A stretch of DNA of 64,000 nt from Scatomorpha sp040765295 (lineage in GTDB: Bacteria > Bacillota > Clostridia > Oscillospirales > Oscillospiraceae). The stretch is from the NCBI GenBank assembly GCA_040765295.1, contig JAXGSB010000001.1, forward strand, positions 1,798,001 to 1,862,000, read 5' to 3'. Position 1 is the stretch's first letter. Each line of letters begins with the position of its first letter. The translations under genes were made by a program, and so were the position numbers. Positions 1 through 7,993 of the stretch are shown piece after piece. Under the pieces are notes generated by a model. That model was given only the letters and a program-made list of their open reading frames with translations. It ran no database searches and had not been told where the DNA came from.

Positions 1-75
1 GAGCCCACATACCAAACTCCGGTTTTGAGCGAAGAGCACAAGGCCGGTGTTTTTATGTATATCGGAAATTTTTAA
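1..75 (+). CDS. C-terminal end of a CDS that starts before the window
   Basis: Frame 1 is open from the first base and ends in TAA at 73-75, giving 24 residues that finish ...VFMYIGNF. The composition looks protein-like and a promoter-like TATAAT follows at 152. The fragment is too short to assign a family. It could be a chance open frame. Confidence 0.4.
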   Translation, partial: EPTYQTPVLSEEHKAGVFMYIGNF

Positions 76-151
76 TATAAACCGCTGCAGGACAGTTGCT
101 TCGCCTGCATCCTTTAACGAGCGAGAGCTTTATTATTTTTATAAAATATAC

Positions 152-157
152 TATAAT
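152..157 (+). promoter_or_regulatory. Probable -10 box for the phosphatase-acetyltransferase gene
   Basis: A TATAAT lies 42 bases before the TTG start at 200. No good -35 box is seen at the right distance, so the promoter is only tentative. Confidence 0.4.
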
Positions 158-199
158 CGATGTGTTATATTTTCCGTCCCCAATAAAAAGGAGCTGAAA

Positions 200-1318
200 T
201 TGACCGAAGTTTATTTGATAAGACATGCAGAGGCGCTTGGAAATTATTATCGCAGAGTGCAAGGGCATTGGGATATGCCGCTTTTAAAAGGCTCTAAAGC
301 TCAGCTTTTAAGTCTCGAAGAGCGCTTTCGGGGCGTGTATATAGATGAGATTTACTCGAGCGATCTTATAAGGGCTGTGGATACCGCCAAAGCTTTGGCG
401 GAGCCTAGGGGCCTCCCTATACAAAAAACTGCAGAGCTCAGAGAACTGAGTATGGGTGCTTGGGAATCTCGTTCCTGGCCCTATCTGAGATATGCCGACT
501 TTGAACAGGCGGAGCTGTTCAGAACCAACCCTTTAAACTGGGCTCCCGAGGGCGCAGAGAACTACAGGGATGCCGCTCTAAGGCTGAAGGGCTTTCTTTT
601 GAGCATGGCCGAGCAAAAACCGGGCAAAACAATAGCCGCATTTACACATGGCGCCCTAGTTCGCTCTTATCTCTGCCTCTACATGGGCGAGAACATAGAT
701 TTTTCTATTCCTCACGGAGCCAACACCTCCGTAACGCGGCTTTTAGTCAAAGACGGCGTTATAGCTGTTGACTACTATAACGACGACGCCCATCTTGCAG
801 ACATCTCCTCCGGAAGAGGAAAACAAAAGCACGATCTCTCGAAGCTGTGTCTCTCTCCCCTCTCACTCGAAAGCGATATGGGCAGAGGATATTATGCAAG
901 CTGCTACCGGAAAAGCTGGTTAGAGGCTCATGGCAACGCAGACGGTTTTTGGGCAGGCATATATCTTATCAATGCTCAGGCGCGGTCGAGAACTGACCCC
1001 GACACGGTTTTGCTTCCTTCCTTAAACGGCAAAAAACTCGGTGTTTTGGAACTTATGTTTGAGACCGACGATCCCGACATCGGCAGAGTAGCTCTTATTT
1101 ACACAGAGCCGGAATATAGGAATTCGGGACTGGGACGCACACTCATGGGCGCGGCCGAGGCGCTTATGAAGGAGAGAGGCAAAAAAATCTGCTCCCTCAA
1201 TGTGGCTGTCACAAACGAAAACGCTATAGGCTTTTACCTTCATCTCGACTATGAGAAAAAAGGCCTCAATCCTGGTGTCGCCTCGGAACTCATCTATATG
1301 GAAAAGGAAATCCTATGA
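200..1318 (+). CDS. Histidine phosphatase-GNAT acetyltransferase fusion
   Basis: Two domains are joined in one 372-residue protein. The N-terminal half is a phosphoglycerate-mutase-like histidine phosphatase: LIRHAEA (residues 6-12) carries the phospho-accepting His, and FTHGALVR near residue 147 carries the second catalytic His. The C-terminal third is a GNAT N-acetyltransferase, with the acetyl-CoA loop RNSGLGRTL near residue 308 followed by NENAIGFY. The frame stays open upstream to 47, but I chose TTG at 200 because AAAAGGAG lies 6 bases before it and the phosphatase fold starts immediately after. The stop overlaps the start of the next gene (ATGA), which implies translational coupling. 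The substrates of both domains are unknown. Confidence 0.85.
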   Translation: MTEVYLIRHAEALGNYYRRVQGHWDMPLLKGSKAQLLSLEERFRGVYIDEIYSSDLIRAVDTAKALAEPRGLPIQKTAELRELSMGAWESRSWPYLRYADFEQAELFRTNPLNWAPEGAENYRDAALRLKGFLLSMAEQKPGKTIAAFTHGALVRSYLCLYMGENIDFSIPHGANTSVTRLLVKDGVIAVDYYNDDAHLADISSGRGKQKHDLSKLCLSPLSLESDMGRGYYASCYRKSWLEAHGNADGFWAGIYLINAQARSRTDPDTVLLPSLNGKKLGVLELMFETDDPDIGRVALIYTEPEYRNSGLGRTLMGAAEALMKERGKKICSLNVAVTNENAIGFYLHLDYEKKGLNPGVASELIYMEKEIL

Positions 1319-2412
1319 AGGCGCGTATAGAAAATTACGACTTTTCCGGGCGGCGGATTATTGCCATTTCCGACATACACGGAAATCTCCCCTATTTAAA
1401 AGAACTTTTAAAGCTTGTTTCTTTAAGGCCTGACGATGTGATAATAATAGTCGGAGACTTTATGGAAAAGGGCGACCACAGCCTTGAAACCCTGCGCTAT
1501 CTTATGGAGCTTAAAAAAAGCTGTGAGCTTCATGCGCTTCAGGGCAACTGCGACAGCTGGACCTATGAGATAGACAATCCCAGACCTCAGTCCGACAAGT
1601 ATCTCATGTATTATATGCTGAGCACCGCAGGCGAAAAGGGCCGCTCCTTTCTCTCGCAGATGGCGGCGGAGCTGAATTTGACACTTGACGAGAGCCTGAG
1701 CTTTTCGGACGTGCGTCCTTTTATAAGGGAGAACTTCAAGCCGGAGCTTGATTTTATAAGGGCATGCCCTCACATAATAAGAACGGAGCGGGCCGATTTT
1801 GTACACGGCGGTCTGCCTGCCGGACCGGAGGAGTTTTGGGACTCTTGGGACTGCATGAAAAACGACTTTTTCCTGTATCAGGGCCACAAGTTTTCAAAAT
1901 GGCTTGTGGTCGGACACACTCCCTCCATGCTCTATGGAACGGGCGTCACCAGCGCAAATCCGATTTTTGACCATAATAGCAAGATTATAAGTATAGACGG
2001 AGGCTGCTCCCTCATTCCCGTGGGGCAGCTGAATGCCCTTATAATAAACCCCGACGGGAGCTTCGATTTCAAATCCTACGACAGTTTCCCCGTAGCCAGG
2101 GCTTTGGATGACTGCGAGGGAAGCCCGGACTTCTGCTATGTGCGCTGGGGCAGGAACAAGATTGAAATCCTCTCGGAAGGCGAGGATTTTGTGGAAGCTA
2201 AGCTTCGAGAAAGCGGAGAGCGGCTCAAGATATTAAAGAGCTTTTTATATCGCGACCAAAACGGAGACTTGAGATCCAGCGACTTCGGCTACTGCTATCT
2301 AAGTGTTAAAAAGGGAGACCGCCTCTCTGTAATCGAAGACAGCAGCCTCGGTTACTACGTCAAAAAGAACGGCACTGCCGGACTCTACCGCGGCAGAGTG
2401 GAATACATTTGA
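1315..2412 (+). CDS. Calcineurin-like metallophosphoesterase
   Basis: A 365-residue cytosolic protein with the metal-binding signature of the family in order: SDIHGN (Asp20, His22), GDFMEKGD near residue 47, GNCD near 78, HGG near 165 and GHTPS near 201. This layout resembles PPP-type and ApaH-like phosphatases. The last 100 residues are a separate C-terminal extension without a recognised domain. It overlaps the upstream fusion gene by 4 bases, so the two are co-translated. The substrate cannot be inferred from sequence. Confidence 0.85.
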   Translation: MKARIENYDFSGRRIIAISDIHGNLPYLKELLKLVSLRPDDVIIIVGDFMEKGDHSLETLRYLMELKKSCELHALQGNCDSWTYEIDNPRPQSDKYLMYYMLSTAGEKGRSFLSQMAAELNLTLDESLSFSDVRPFIRENFKPELDFIRACPHIIRTERADFVHGGLPAGPEEFWDSWDCMKNDFFLYQGHKFSKWLVVGHTPSMLYGTGVTSANPIFDHNSKIISIDGGCSLIPVGQLNALIINPDGSFDFKSYDSFPVARALDDCEGSPDFCYVRWGRNKIEILSEGEDFVEAKLRESGERLKILKSFLYRDQNGDLRSSDFGYCYLSVKKGDRLSVIEDSSLGYYVKKNGTAGLYRGRVEYI

Positions 2413-2422
2413 AGAGATAAAA

Positions 2423-2698
2423 ATGGAAATCGGCAGCGGACTTATTGTTTATCTTATTCTTGTAAATCTAATCTCCTTTATACTCATGGGAACCGACAAA
2501 AAACTTGCCGCAGGTAATATGCGTCGTGTTCCCGAAAAGATCTTTTTCAGCCTCGCCCTGTTCGGCGGAGGACTGGGCGTCTGCTTAGGTATGAAGCGCT
2601 TTAGGCACAAGACAAAGCATCCCAAGTTTTATATCGGAATACCTCTCATCGTTTTTGTTGAGGCAGCTGTTTTTTCCTATTTCTTTCTGACGAAATGA
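2423..2698 (+). CDS. DUF1294 family membrane protein
   Basis: A 91-residue protein with three hydrophobic segments. It contains the DUF1294 hallmarks: a DKKLA block after the first segment, then RRVPE, a glycine-rich GGGLGVCLGM segment and RHKTKHPKF. The function of the family is unknown. It follows the phosphoesterase by 10 bases and is likely the last gene of that operon. Confidence 0.8.
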   Translation: MEIGSGLIVYLILVNLISFILMGTDKKLAAGNMRRVPEKIFFSLALFGGGLGVCLGMKRFRHKTKHPKFYIGIPLIVFVEAAVFSYFFLTK

Positions 2699-2727
2699 AG
2701 CTAATCTCTTCCCTCATTAAAAAAATC

Positions 2728-2736
2728 TGCTATAAT
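2728..2736 (+). promoter_or_regulatory. Extended -10 promoter for the DUF975 gene
   Basis: TGCTATAAT is an extended -10 element (TG at 2728-2729, TATAAT at 2731-2736) located 51 bases before the ATG. The -35 region is weak, as is common for extended -10 promoters. Confidence 0.6.
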
Positions 2737-2786
2737 TATAGCTGAAGTTTCTCAAAGTTAAATTCAAAGATTAAGGAGCGAATTTC

Positions 2787-3536
2787 ATGAATTACAACAG
2801 AGCCGCATTAAAGCGCGAGGCAAAGCTCGCCATGAGCCAGTCTCAAGCCAGCCCCTATCTCATGAGCCTTTTGTTTATGGTCATTTCTCTTGTGTCTTCA
2901 TCACTGGTGCTTTCTTTGAACTTGCCCAAGGGCGCCTTGACGGAGCTTCTTAAGGGCAGCGAAAGAGCGATTGAATATATACTCTACTCTTACAACTATG
3001 AAAGCGGAGTTTTTGCCGGCATTCTTTCATTCCTTTTGAATATTATGACTTCCGTTGTAAGCTACGGTGTTCTGGTCTTTTGCATGGCCGTATACAGAAG
3101 ACAGCCCAACAGCGTCGGCATGCTCTTCGACGGCTTTGAAATGTTTTTCAGAATACTCCTGCTGCAGATTGTTACGGGCATCTTTGTATTTCTCTGGTCC
3201 CTGCTCCTAGTTGTTCCCGGCATAATCGCCGTCTACCGCTATAGGTTTGCTCCGTTTCTGCTGATTGATAACCCTCACATGAGTGTTTTGGACTGTATCA
3301 GAGAATCCAAGAAACTCACCAAGGGGTACAAGGGCAAGCTCTTTGTTTTGGACCTCAGCTTCATACTCTGGCATCTGCTCACGGCCCTGCTCTTCCCGCT
3401 TAATATCTATGTGCTGCCTTACTACACGACAACTCTTGCCGGCTTCTACGATATGAGGCTTGCCCACGACAGACAGCAAAACCAAGGCTTTGCCTATACG
3501 GACAGGTCTCAGAATTACGGCAGGTTCGGAGACTAG
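2787..3536 (+). CDS. DUF975 family integral membrane protein
   Basis: A 249-residue protein with about five hydrophobic segments. The family signature is the conserved region with RESKKLTKGYKGKLF followed by LDLSFILWHLL and an LPYYTTTLAGFYD block near the C-terminus. AAGGAG lies 8 bases before the ATG. Function is unknown; family members are common in Firmicutes. The next gene starts 1 base after its stop. Confidence 0.8.
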   Translation: MNYNRAALKREAKLAMSQSQASPYLMSLLFMVISLVSSSLVLSLNLPKGALTELLKGSERAIEYILYSYNYESGVFAGILSFLLNIMTSVVSYGVLVFCMAVYRRQPNSVGMLFDGFEMFFRILLLQIVTGIFVFLWSLLLVVPGIIAVYRYRFAPFLLIDNPHMSVLDCIRESKKLTKGYKGKLFVLDLSFILWHLLTALLFPLNIYVLPYYTTTLAGFYDMRLAHDRQQNQGFAYTDRSQNYGRFGD

Positions 3537-3537
3537 C

Positions 3538-4083
3538 TTGCCCGAGCTTATAATGAGCTCCGGCACGGAACTCTTCCCTCACTACAAGTCGGAATTCACC
3601 TGCTGCTTCAGCGGTCACAGGCCGCAGAAACTCCCCTGGGGCTATGACGAAAGCGACAGCAGGTGCCTTGAACTCAAAGAGCTAATCGCCGAGCAGCTGC
3701 ATCTCTTTTATGATGAAGGCGTGAGACGTTTTGTCTGCGGCATGGCTGCAGGTTGCGACTTTTACTTCGCCGAGGAAGTCATAAGGCTGGCTCGCGAAAA
3801 GCGCGACATAGTCTTAGAGGCCGCCATACCCTTTGCAGGGCAGCCGGATTCCCTGCCCACGGCTGAGCTCAAGGATCGCTATAAGGACATTTTAGCTCAT
3901 TGTGAAATTCAGACCGTTCTTTCTTCTCATTATCACAGCTTCTGTATGCAGCTTAGAAACCGCTATATGGTGGACATCTCCGACAAACTTTTGGCCGTGA
4001 GCGCCGGTCTTGTGGGCGGCACGAGCTATACGATAGAATATGCAAAACGAAAAGGTCTTAAGACCGTTGTAATAAAACTATAG
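3538..4083 (+). CDS. SLOG-fold DUF1273 (YpsA-like) protein
   Basis: A 181-residue protein that opens with the typical FSGHRPQKLPWGYDE motif. It then has FVCGMAAGCDFYFAEEV (nucleotide-binding glycine region) and ends with GGTSYTIEYAKRKG. TTG at 3538 was chosen because GGAG sits 6 bases upstream and the length then equals that of YpsA-type proteins. An upstream in-frame ATG at 3460 would lie inside the previous gene. SLOG proteins are thought to bind nucleotide-derived ligands; the exact role here is unknown. Confidence 0.8.
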   Translation: MPELIMSSGTELFPHYKSEFTCCFSGHRPQKLPWGYDESDSRCLELKELIAEQLHLFYDEGVRRFVCGMAAGCDFYFAEEVIRLAREKRDIVLEAAIPFAGQPDSLPTAELKDRYKDILAHCEIQTVLSSHYHSFCMQLRNRYMVDISDKLLAVSAGLVGGTSYTIEYAKRKGLKTVVIKL

Positions 4084-4092
4084 AACAGATAA

Positions 4093-4120
4093 AAAGCGAA
4101 GAGCCGCAGCTCTTCGCTTT
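4093..4120. terminator. Bidirectional terminator between convergent genes
   Basis: A perfect 12-bp stem (AAAGCGAAGAGC paired with GCTCTTCGCTTT) with a CGCA loop lies between the convergent DUF1273 and malQ genes. On the minus strand it is followed by five T residues. Confidence 0.85.
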
Positions 4121-5563
4121 CTATCTTCCCGAGCTTTTTCTCAGCTCGTTTATGCTGTCGGCAAGTTTATCGCTTAAGTCGGATGCCTTCATTTGCCAGC
4201 TCCAGTTTCCCTCGGCCACGCCGGGAATGTTCATCCGCGCCTCGCTCCCCAATTTTAGATAGTCCTGCATCGGAACTATGAAGAGCTCCGCTTTCGAACT
4301 TGATCCTGCCCTTAGAATATTTTCGAAAAGTTCTGTCCGTTTGCAGCCCAGCATTTCGGCAAAGCTTTCTCTCTTAGCTTCTCCCACAGACTTTAAAAAA
4401 CCCATAAGCGTGTCGTTGTCGTGCGTGCCGGTGTAGAGAACGCTGTTTGCACCCACATTCAAAGGAAAGTGAGTGGAGAGCGGTCCGTCGATTAAACCGA
4501 ACTGCAATACCCTCGTCGACGGCCAACCTGAATAGGTCAAAAGTTCCTCAACTTCGGGAGTCACAATCCCCAAGTCCTCGGCTATAATTTGTTTGCCGTT
4601 TAGAGAGTTCTTAATCTTCTCGATAAGCTCTTTGCCGGGCCCGGAGTACCAAGCTCCTCCATCATCGGCCCTCTTGGCTCCTGCCGGAACCGCCCAGTAG
4701 CTCTCGAAACCTCTGAAATGGTCGAGCCTGAGAATGTCGAAAAGCGAGAGGTTCTTTTTCAGACGCTCTATCCAGAACTCGTAGCCCTCTTTTTTAAGCT
4801 CTACCCAGTTGTACACGGGATTCTCCCAAAGCTGCCCCTCCTCGGAAAAGTCATCGGGAGGCACTCCCGCAATCATAGAGGGAATGAGCTTTTCGTCCAA
4901 TAGAAAAGCATCAGGTTTTGCCCAGACCTCCGCCGAGTCTGAGGACACATAGATGGGAAGATCTCCCATGAGTTTTATATCTTTATTTTTTAGATAATTG
5001 CTAAACGCTCTCCACTCGAGAAAGAAGAGATACTGAGTTTTCTTTATGAGCTCAGTCTCTTTTTTAAGTTTTTTAGAATATTGGAGCATAGCCGCGCTCT
5101 CTCTGCGCCTTATATCCTCCGGCCAGAAGTCTCGGATTTTTCCGATATCTTTCCTTATAGCCATGTAGAGCGCAAAGTCCTCGAGCCAGAAGTTCTCGCT
5201 CTCCAAAAAGCGAAGATAGCCGCTGTCACGCCCTCCTATCGCATTGGCGGCGAGTTCAAGCCCCTCGGCATCGCTCTTGCAGTTTGAGAGCTCTCTTTTT
5301 TCTATAACGCCTAAGTCGCAGAGCTTATCTAAGTCTATATACTCGGTGTTTCCCGCAAAGCTTGAGTGCAGGCTGTAGGGACTGTTCCCCTTTGCTCTCG
5401 GTCCTGTGGGGAGTATCTGCCAAACTCTCTGTCCCGCCGCCGCCAGAAAATCGGCAAATTCCTCAGCCTCGCGACCTAAGCGCCCCTTGTGCGCTCTTCC
5501 GCAGACTGAGGAAATATCGAGAAGTATGCCCGCTCGGCGGGATTTTTCGCCTTTTATATCTAT
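4121..5563 (-). CDS. malQ: 4-alpha-glucanotransferase (amylomaltase)
   Basis: A GH77 enzyme that transfers maltosyl units in glycogen and maltodextrin metabolism. All catalytic blocks are visible: RLDHFRGFE (nucleophile Asp), IIAEDLG (acid/base Glu) and GTHDNDT (third carboxylate). The N-terminal blocks RRAGILLDISS, QRVWQILPTGP, GNSPYS and SSFAGN lie in the same open frame upstream of 5206, so the gene is full length at about 480 residues. No ATG, GTG or TTG lies near the expected start. An ATA at 5563-5561, 10 bases after AGGAGG and overlapping the TAG stop of the upstream glycosyltransferase, is the best-placed candidate. TTG at 5206 would delete an essential part of the barrel. Confidence 0.8.
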   Translation of the reverse strand: MDIKGEKSRRAGILLDISSVCGRAHKGRLGREAEEFADFLAAAGQRVWQILPTGPRAKGNSPYSLHSSFAGNTEYIDLDKLCDLGVIEKRELSNCKSDAEGLELAANAIGGRDSGYLRFLESENFWLEDFALYMAIRKDIGKIRDFWPEDIRRRESAAMLQYSKKLKKETELIKKTQYLFFLEWRAFSNYLKNKDIKLMGDLPIYVSSDSAEVWAKPDAFLLDEKLIPSMIAGVPPDDFSEEGQLWENPVYNWVELKKEGYEFWIERLKKNLSLFDILRLDHFRGFESYWAVPAGAKRADDGGAWYSGPGKELIEKIKNSLNGKQIIAEDLGIVTPEVEELLTYSGWPSTRVLQFGLIDGPLSTHFPLNVGANSVLYTGTHDNDTLMGFLKSVGEAKRESFAEMLGCKRTELFENILRAGSSSKAELFIVPMQDYLKLGSEARMNIPGVAEGNWSWQMKASDLSDKLADSINELRKSSGR

Positions 5564-6636
5564 TTTTTGTTCTCCTCCTTGAAAACCCAGTTTCGCTGTA
5601 CTCTGTAGCTCATGATGAAGAGCACCGTATCGACCACAGTCTTGATTAGGGTGCGCGCAAAGCTCTTCTCTGCCTTAAATAAAAGCGCCAAAATGCTCAC
5701 GCAGCCGGCCGAGAGCAGGAGTATCAAAGCTGCCAGGATAAAGTAGCGAAGCAGGCTCTGCTTATAGTTTTTCTCTTTCTTAAATACATGCTTGCGGTTT
5801 AGGTTGAAATTGAAGAAGGACGATACTAGTCTTGCCGAAAGAGTTGAGGCCAAAATCTGAGCCGCACCGTTCAAAAATATAAAGACAAATCTGTGCAGAA
5901 GGTAAAAGGCCGCAATGTCTACAAGAAAGGATATTAGCGAACTTAGAATAAACTTAAAAATAAATCCGTAGATGAGCAGAGAGTCTCTGAACACATTGAA
6001 GTGCGAGCCCTTGTTCTGGTCCTCGTAGACCGTCTCTATTTCCTTCTCTATGAAGGGTATCCCTGCCGAGTGGAGCTCTAAGAGCATATTCATCTCATAC
6101 TCATAGCGCTCGCCGGCAATAGAGAGAAGGCCTTTTATATGCTTTGCCGAAATTGCCCTGAGACCTGTCTGTGTGTCTCTTAAATCTATACCGGTAGAGA
6201 GCTTCAAAACCAGAGAGGTGGTTCTGTTGCCGAAGCGGCTCTTTAAAGGCATATCCGAGTGCTCGCTCAAAAAATCTCTGGAGCCGAGCACCAGCGCATC
6301 CGGATTTTGAGCCGAAAGACGGACGACCGCGGCAACATCCTTCGCTAGATGCTGTCCGTCGCCGTCTAAGGTAACTACACCCTCTGTCTCGCCCCGCTCC
6401 AAGAGGTGAGCCAAGGCAGTTTTGAGCGCCCTGCCCTTGCCCATGTTCTTTTCATGTCTGAGCAGAGTGCACTCTTCCATCTCCTCAATAAGAGAGAATA
6501 TATCTTCATATTCTTCACTGCTGCCGTCATTAATAACTACAATGTCCGAAAATCCCTCGGCTATGAGGGATTTTACGGTATTCAAAAGCTTTAAATCTGG
6601 GTTTAATGAGGGGACTATTGCGGTGTAGTTTTCCAA
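5560..6636 (-). CDS. GT2 glycosyltransferase with C-terminal GtrA membrane domain
   Basis: A 358-residue fusion. Residues 1 to about 225 form a dolichol-phosphate-mannose-synthase-like GT2 domain: VINDGSS, TLDGDGQHL (metal-binding Asp cluster), GSRD and DTQTGLRA. Residues from about 230 form a four-helix GtrA-like membrane domain ending in FNFNLNRKHVF and YRVQRNWVF, two motifs typical of GtrA. Such proteins load a lipid carrier with sugar and help move it across the membrane for envelope glycan decoration. Its TAG stop overlaps the presumed start of malQ. Confidence 0.85.
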   Translation of the reverse strand: MENYTAIVPSLNPDLKLLNTVKSLIAEGFSDIVVINDGSSEEYEDIFSLIEEMEECTLLRHEKNMGKGRALKTALAHLLERGETEGVVTLDGDGQHLAKDVAAVVRLSAQNPDALVLGSRDFLSEHSDMPLKSRFGNRTTSLVLKLSTGIDLRDTQTGLRAISAKHIKGLLSIAGERYEYEMNMLLELHSAGIPFIEKEIETVYEDQNKGSHFNVFRDSLLIYGFIFKFILSSLISFLVDIAAFYLLHRFVFIFLNGAAQILASTLSARLVSSFFNFNLNRKHVFKKEKNYKQSLLRYFILAALILLLSAGCVSILALLFKAEKSFARTLIKTVVDTVLFIMSYRVQRNWVFKEENKK

Positions 6637-6649
6637 GATATTTAATCCT

Positions 6650-7981
6650 TTATCCGTTTTCTATTTCGTTGTGCTCTATGGAGAGGAGCTTTGGACTGCC
6701 GCTGCCGTCATCCAAAAACAAAAGCTGGAGGCTCTCTTCAACTGTGAGGACCACTCTTCTGATGCCGTTTTTGAGCCTGTATTCGACATTGCAGTAGAAC
6801 ATCTCATCGGAGATTTCAGCATAGCTCACAAGCTCGCAGCGCTCCATTTCGAAGGCAGTGCAGTCTACCCACCTGAGAGAAACCTTGGTCTTTTCAAGTT
6901 TTTCATAAATGCCGGTTCCGGCTATAAGCTGCGATGTGAGAGCATAGAAGTTTCCGTCGGGGTTGTTGCCCCTATTGGCGCCATAGGCTAAATACTTCTC
7001 GCAAAATTCAAGTGTCTTCGTGCTGCGCTCCTCGGGTATATCCTCAGACCTGCCGAGCGCATAAACCGTTGTGCCGCCGAGCTTCACAAGTCCCTCAAGG
7101 GCTTGGCCGTCTTTGTTTGTAACCTGAATCTCAGGCTCTGCATAGAGCCCCTCACCTCTATAGACCATATAGGTCTGCCCTATCAAACCTGCCGGTATGT
7201 TTATTGTAGCAAAATCAAAAGGCTCGGGCTCCACCTCGGCCGGCTCACCGTTTATCATAACCGTGGCATCGCCGGCGGCTATAAACTCGAACGACTTGTC
7301 GGGCGCAGGCATTACATATATAGTGCTGCCGACTACCCTTACCTCTGCGTCGCCTCCCGTTTCGTTCTTGGCGGCAAATTCCAGAGGTCCGTAGAGTTTT
7401 TCAACACTGTAGATATTCGATTCGGGGAATTTATCGTATGAGACGTTGAAGTCTATCGGATAGTTGGCCGTGCCGTCAATCTCGAATCTTTCGTCGAGTT
7501 TTTCGTCATTTATATATACCTCATATCCCTTGGGGACCATTATAATAAATTCCTTGTCCTCGCCGGGGAAAAACTCTATGGTCGTAAGCTCCCAAGAGTG
7601 GAAGCCGAAGCCCAAAGGCCCGCCTTTTTTTAGCGCAATCTCGGCGATCTTCTTGCCGTTTGCCAAAACTTCGGTGACGGCATTTTCGCTGTCACGGCTT
7701 TTTTCTCTCACACTGAGCACTGCGCTTTCCTCGAAGTTCAGGCCCAAATCTTCCTGAGTGAGTCCTTCTTTTACAAAAATTCTCTTCTTCTCGAGAATGT
7801 TCTCTATGCCTTTTATAAAATAATCCTTATCTTGCTGCGCAACATAGGCCTTGGCATAATTTACACTTTGGGATTTCTCGAAGGCATCCAAGTAGTACCA
7901 GAGAACTGCGCAGGCGGAGAAAGCGAGGATGAGCAGTATAAGTATGTATATAAACAGATTTTTTGCAAACTTTGACTTCAT
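6650..7981 (-). CDS. Membrane-anchored extracytoplasmic protein, unknown family
   Basis: A 443-residue protein with one N-terminal membrane anchor (about residues 8-30) and a long acidic extracytoplasmic part. Within that part, short beta-rich repeats recur: MVPKGYEVYINDEKL, the VMINGEPA segment and the following IQVTNKDGQAL block. The layout recalls TcaA-type multi-domain surface proteins, but I do not recognise a specific family. It lies 12 bases downstream of the NAGPA gene and 13 bases before the GT2-GtrA gene, so it belongs to an envelope operon. Confidence 0.55.
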   Translation of the reverse strand: MKSKFAKNLFIYILILLILAFSACAVLWYYLDAFEKSQSVNYAKAYVAQQDKDYFIKGIENILEKKRIFVKEGLTQEDLGLNFEESAVLSVREKSRDSENAVTEVLANGKKIAEIALKKGGPLGFGFHSWELTTIEFFPGEDKEFIIMVPKGYEVYINDEKLDERFEIDGTANYPIDFNVSYDKFPESNIYSVEKLYGPLEFAAKNETGGDAEVRVVGSTIYVMPAPDKSFEFIAAGDATVMINGEPAEVEPEPFDFATINIPAGLIGQTYMVYRGEGLYAEPEIQVTNKDGQALEGLVKLGGTTVYALGRSEDIPEERSTKTLEFCEKYLAYGANRGNNPDGNFYALTSQLIAGTGIYEKLEKTKVSLRWVDCTAFEMERCELVSYAEISDEMFYCNVEYRLKNGIRRVVLTVEESLQLLFLDDGSGSPKLLSIEHNEIENG

Positions 7982-7993
7982 TTTCTCTCCCCC

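Noticed and set aside
4121..5206. malQ as an N-terminally truncated gene starting at TTG 5206
   Set aside because: The same frame continues upstream with the family's N-terminal motifs up to the AGGAGG site, so only the start codon is unusual.
5081..5649. Plus-strand open frames over the start of malQ
   Set aside because: The minus-strand frame encodes conserved MalQ blocks throughout, so the plus-strand frames are shadows.
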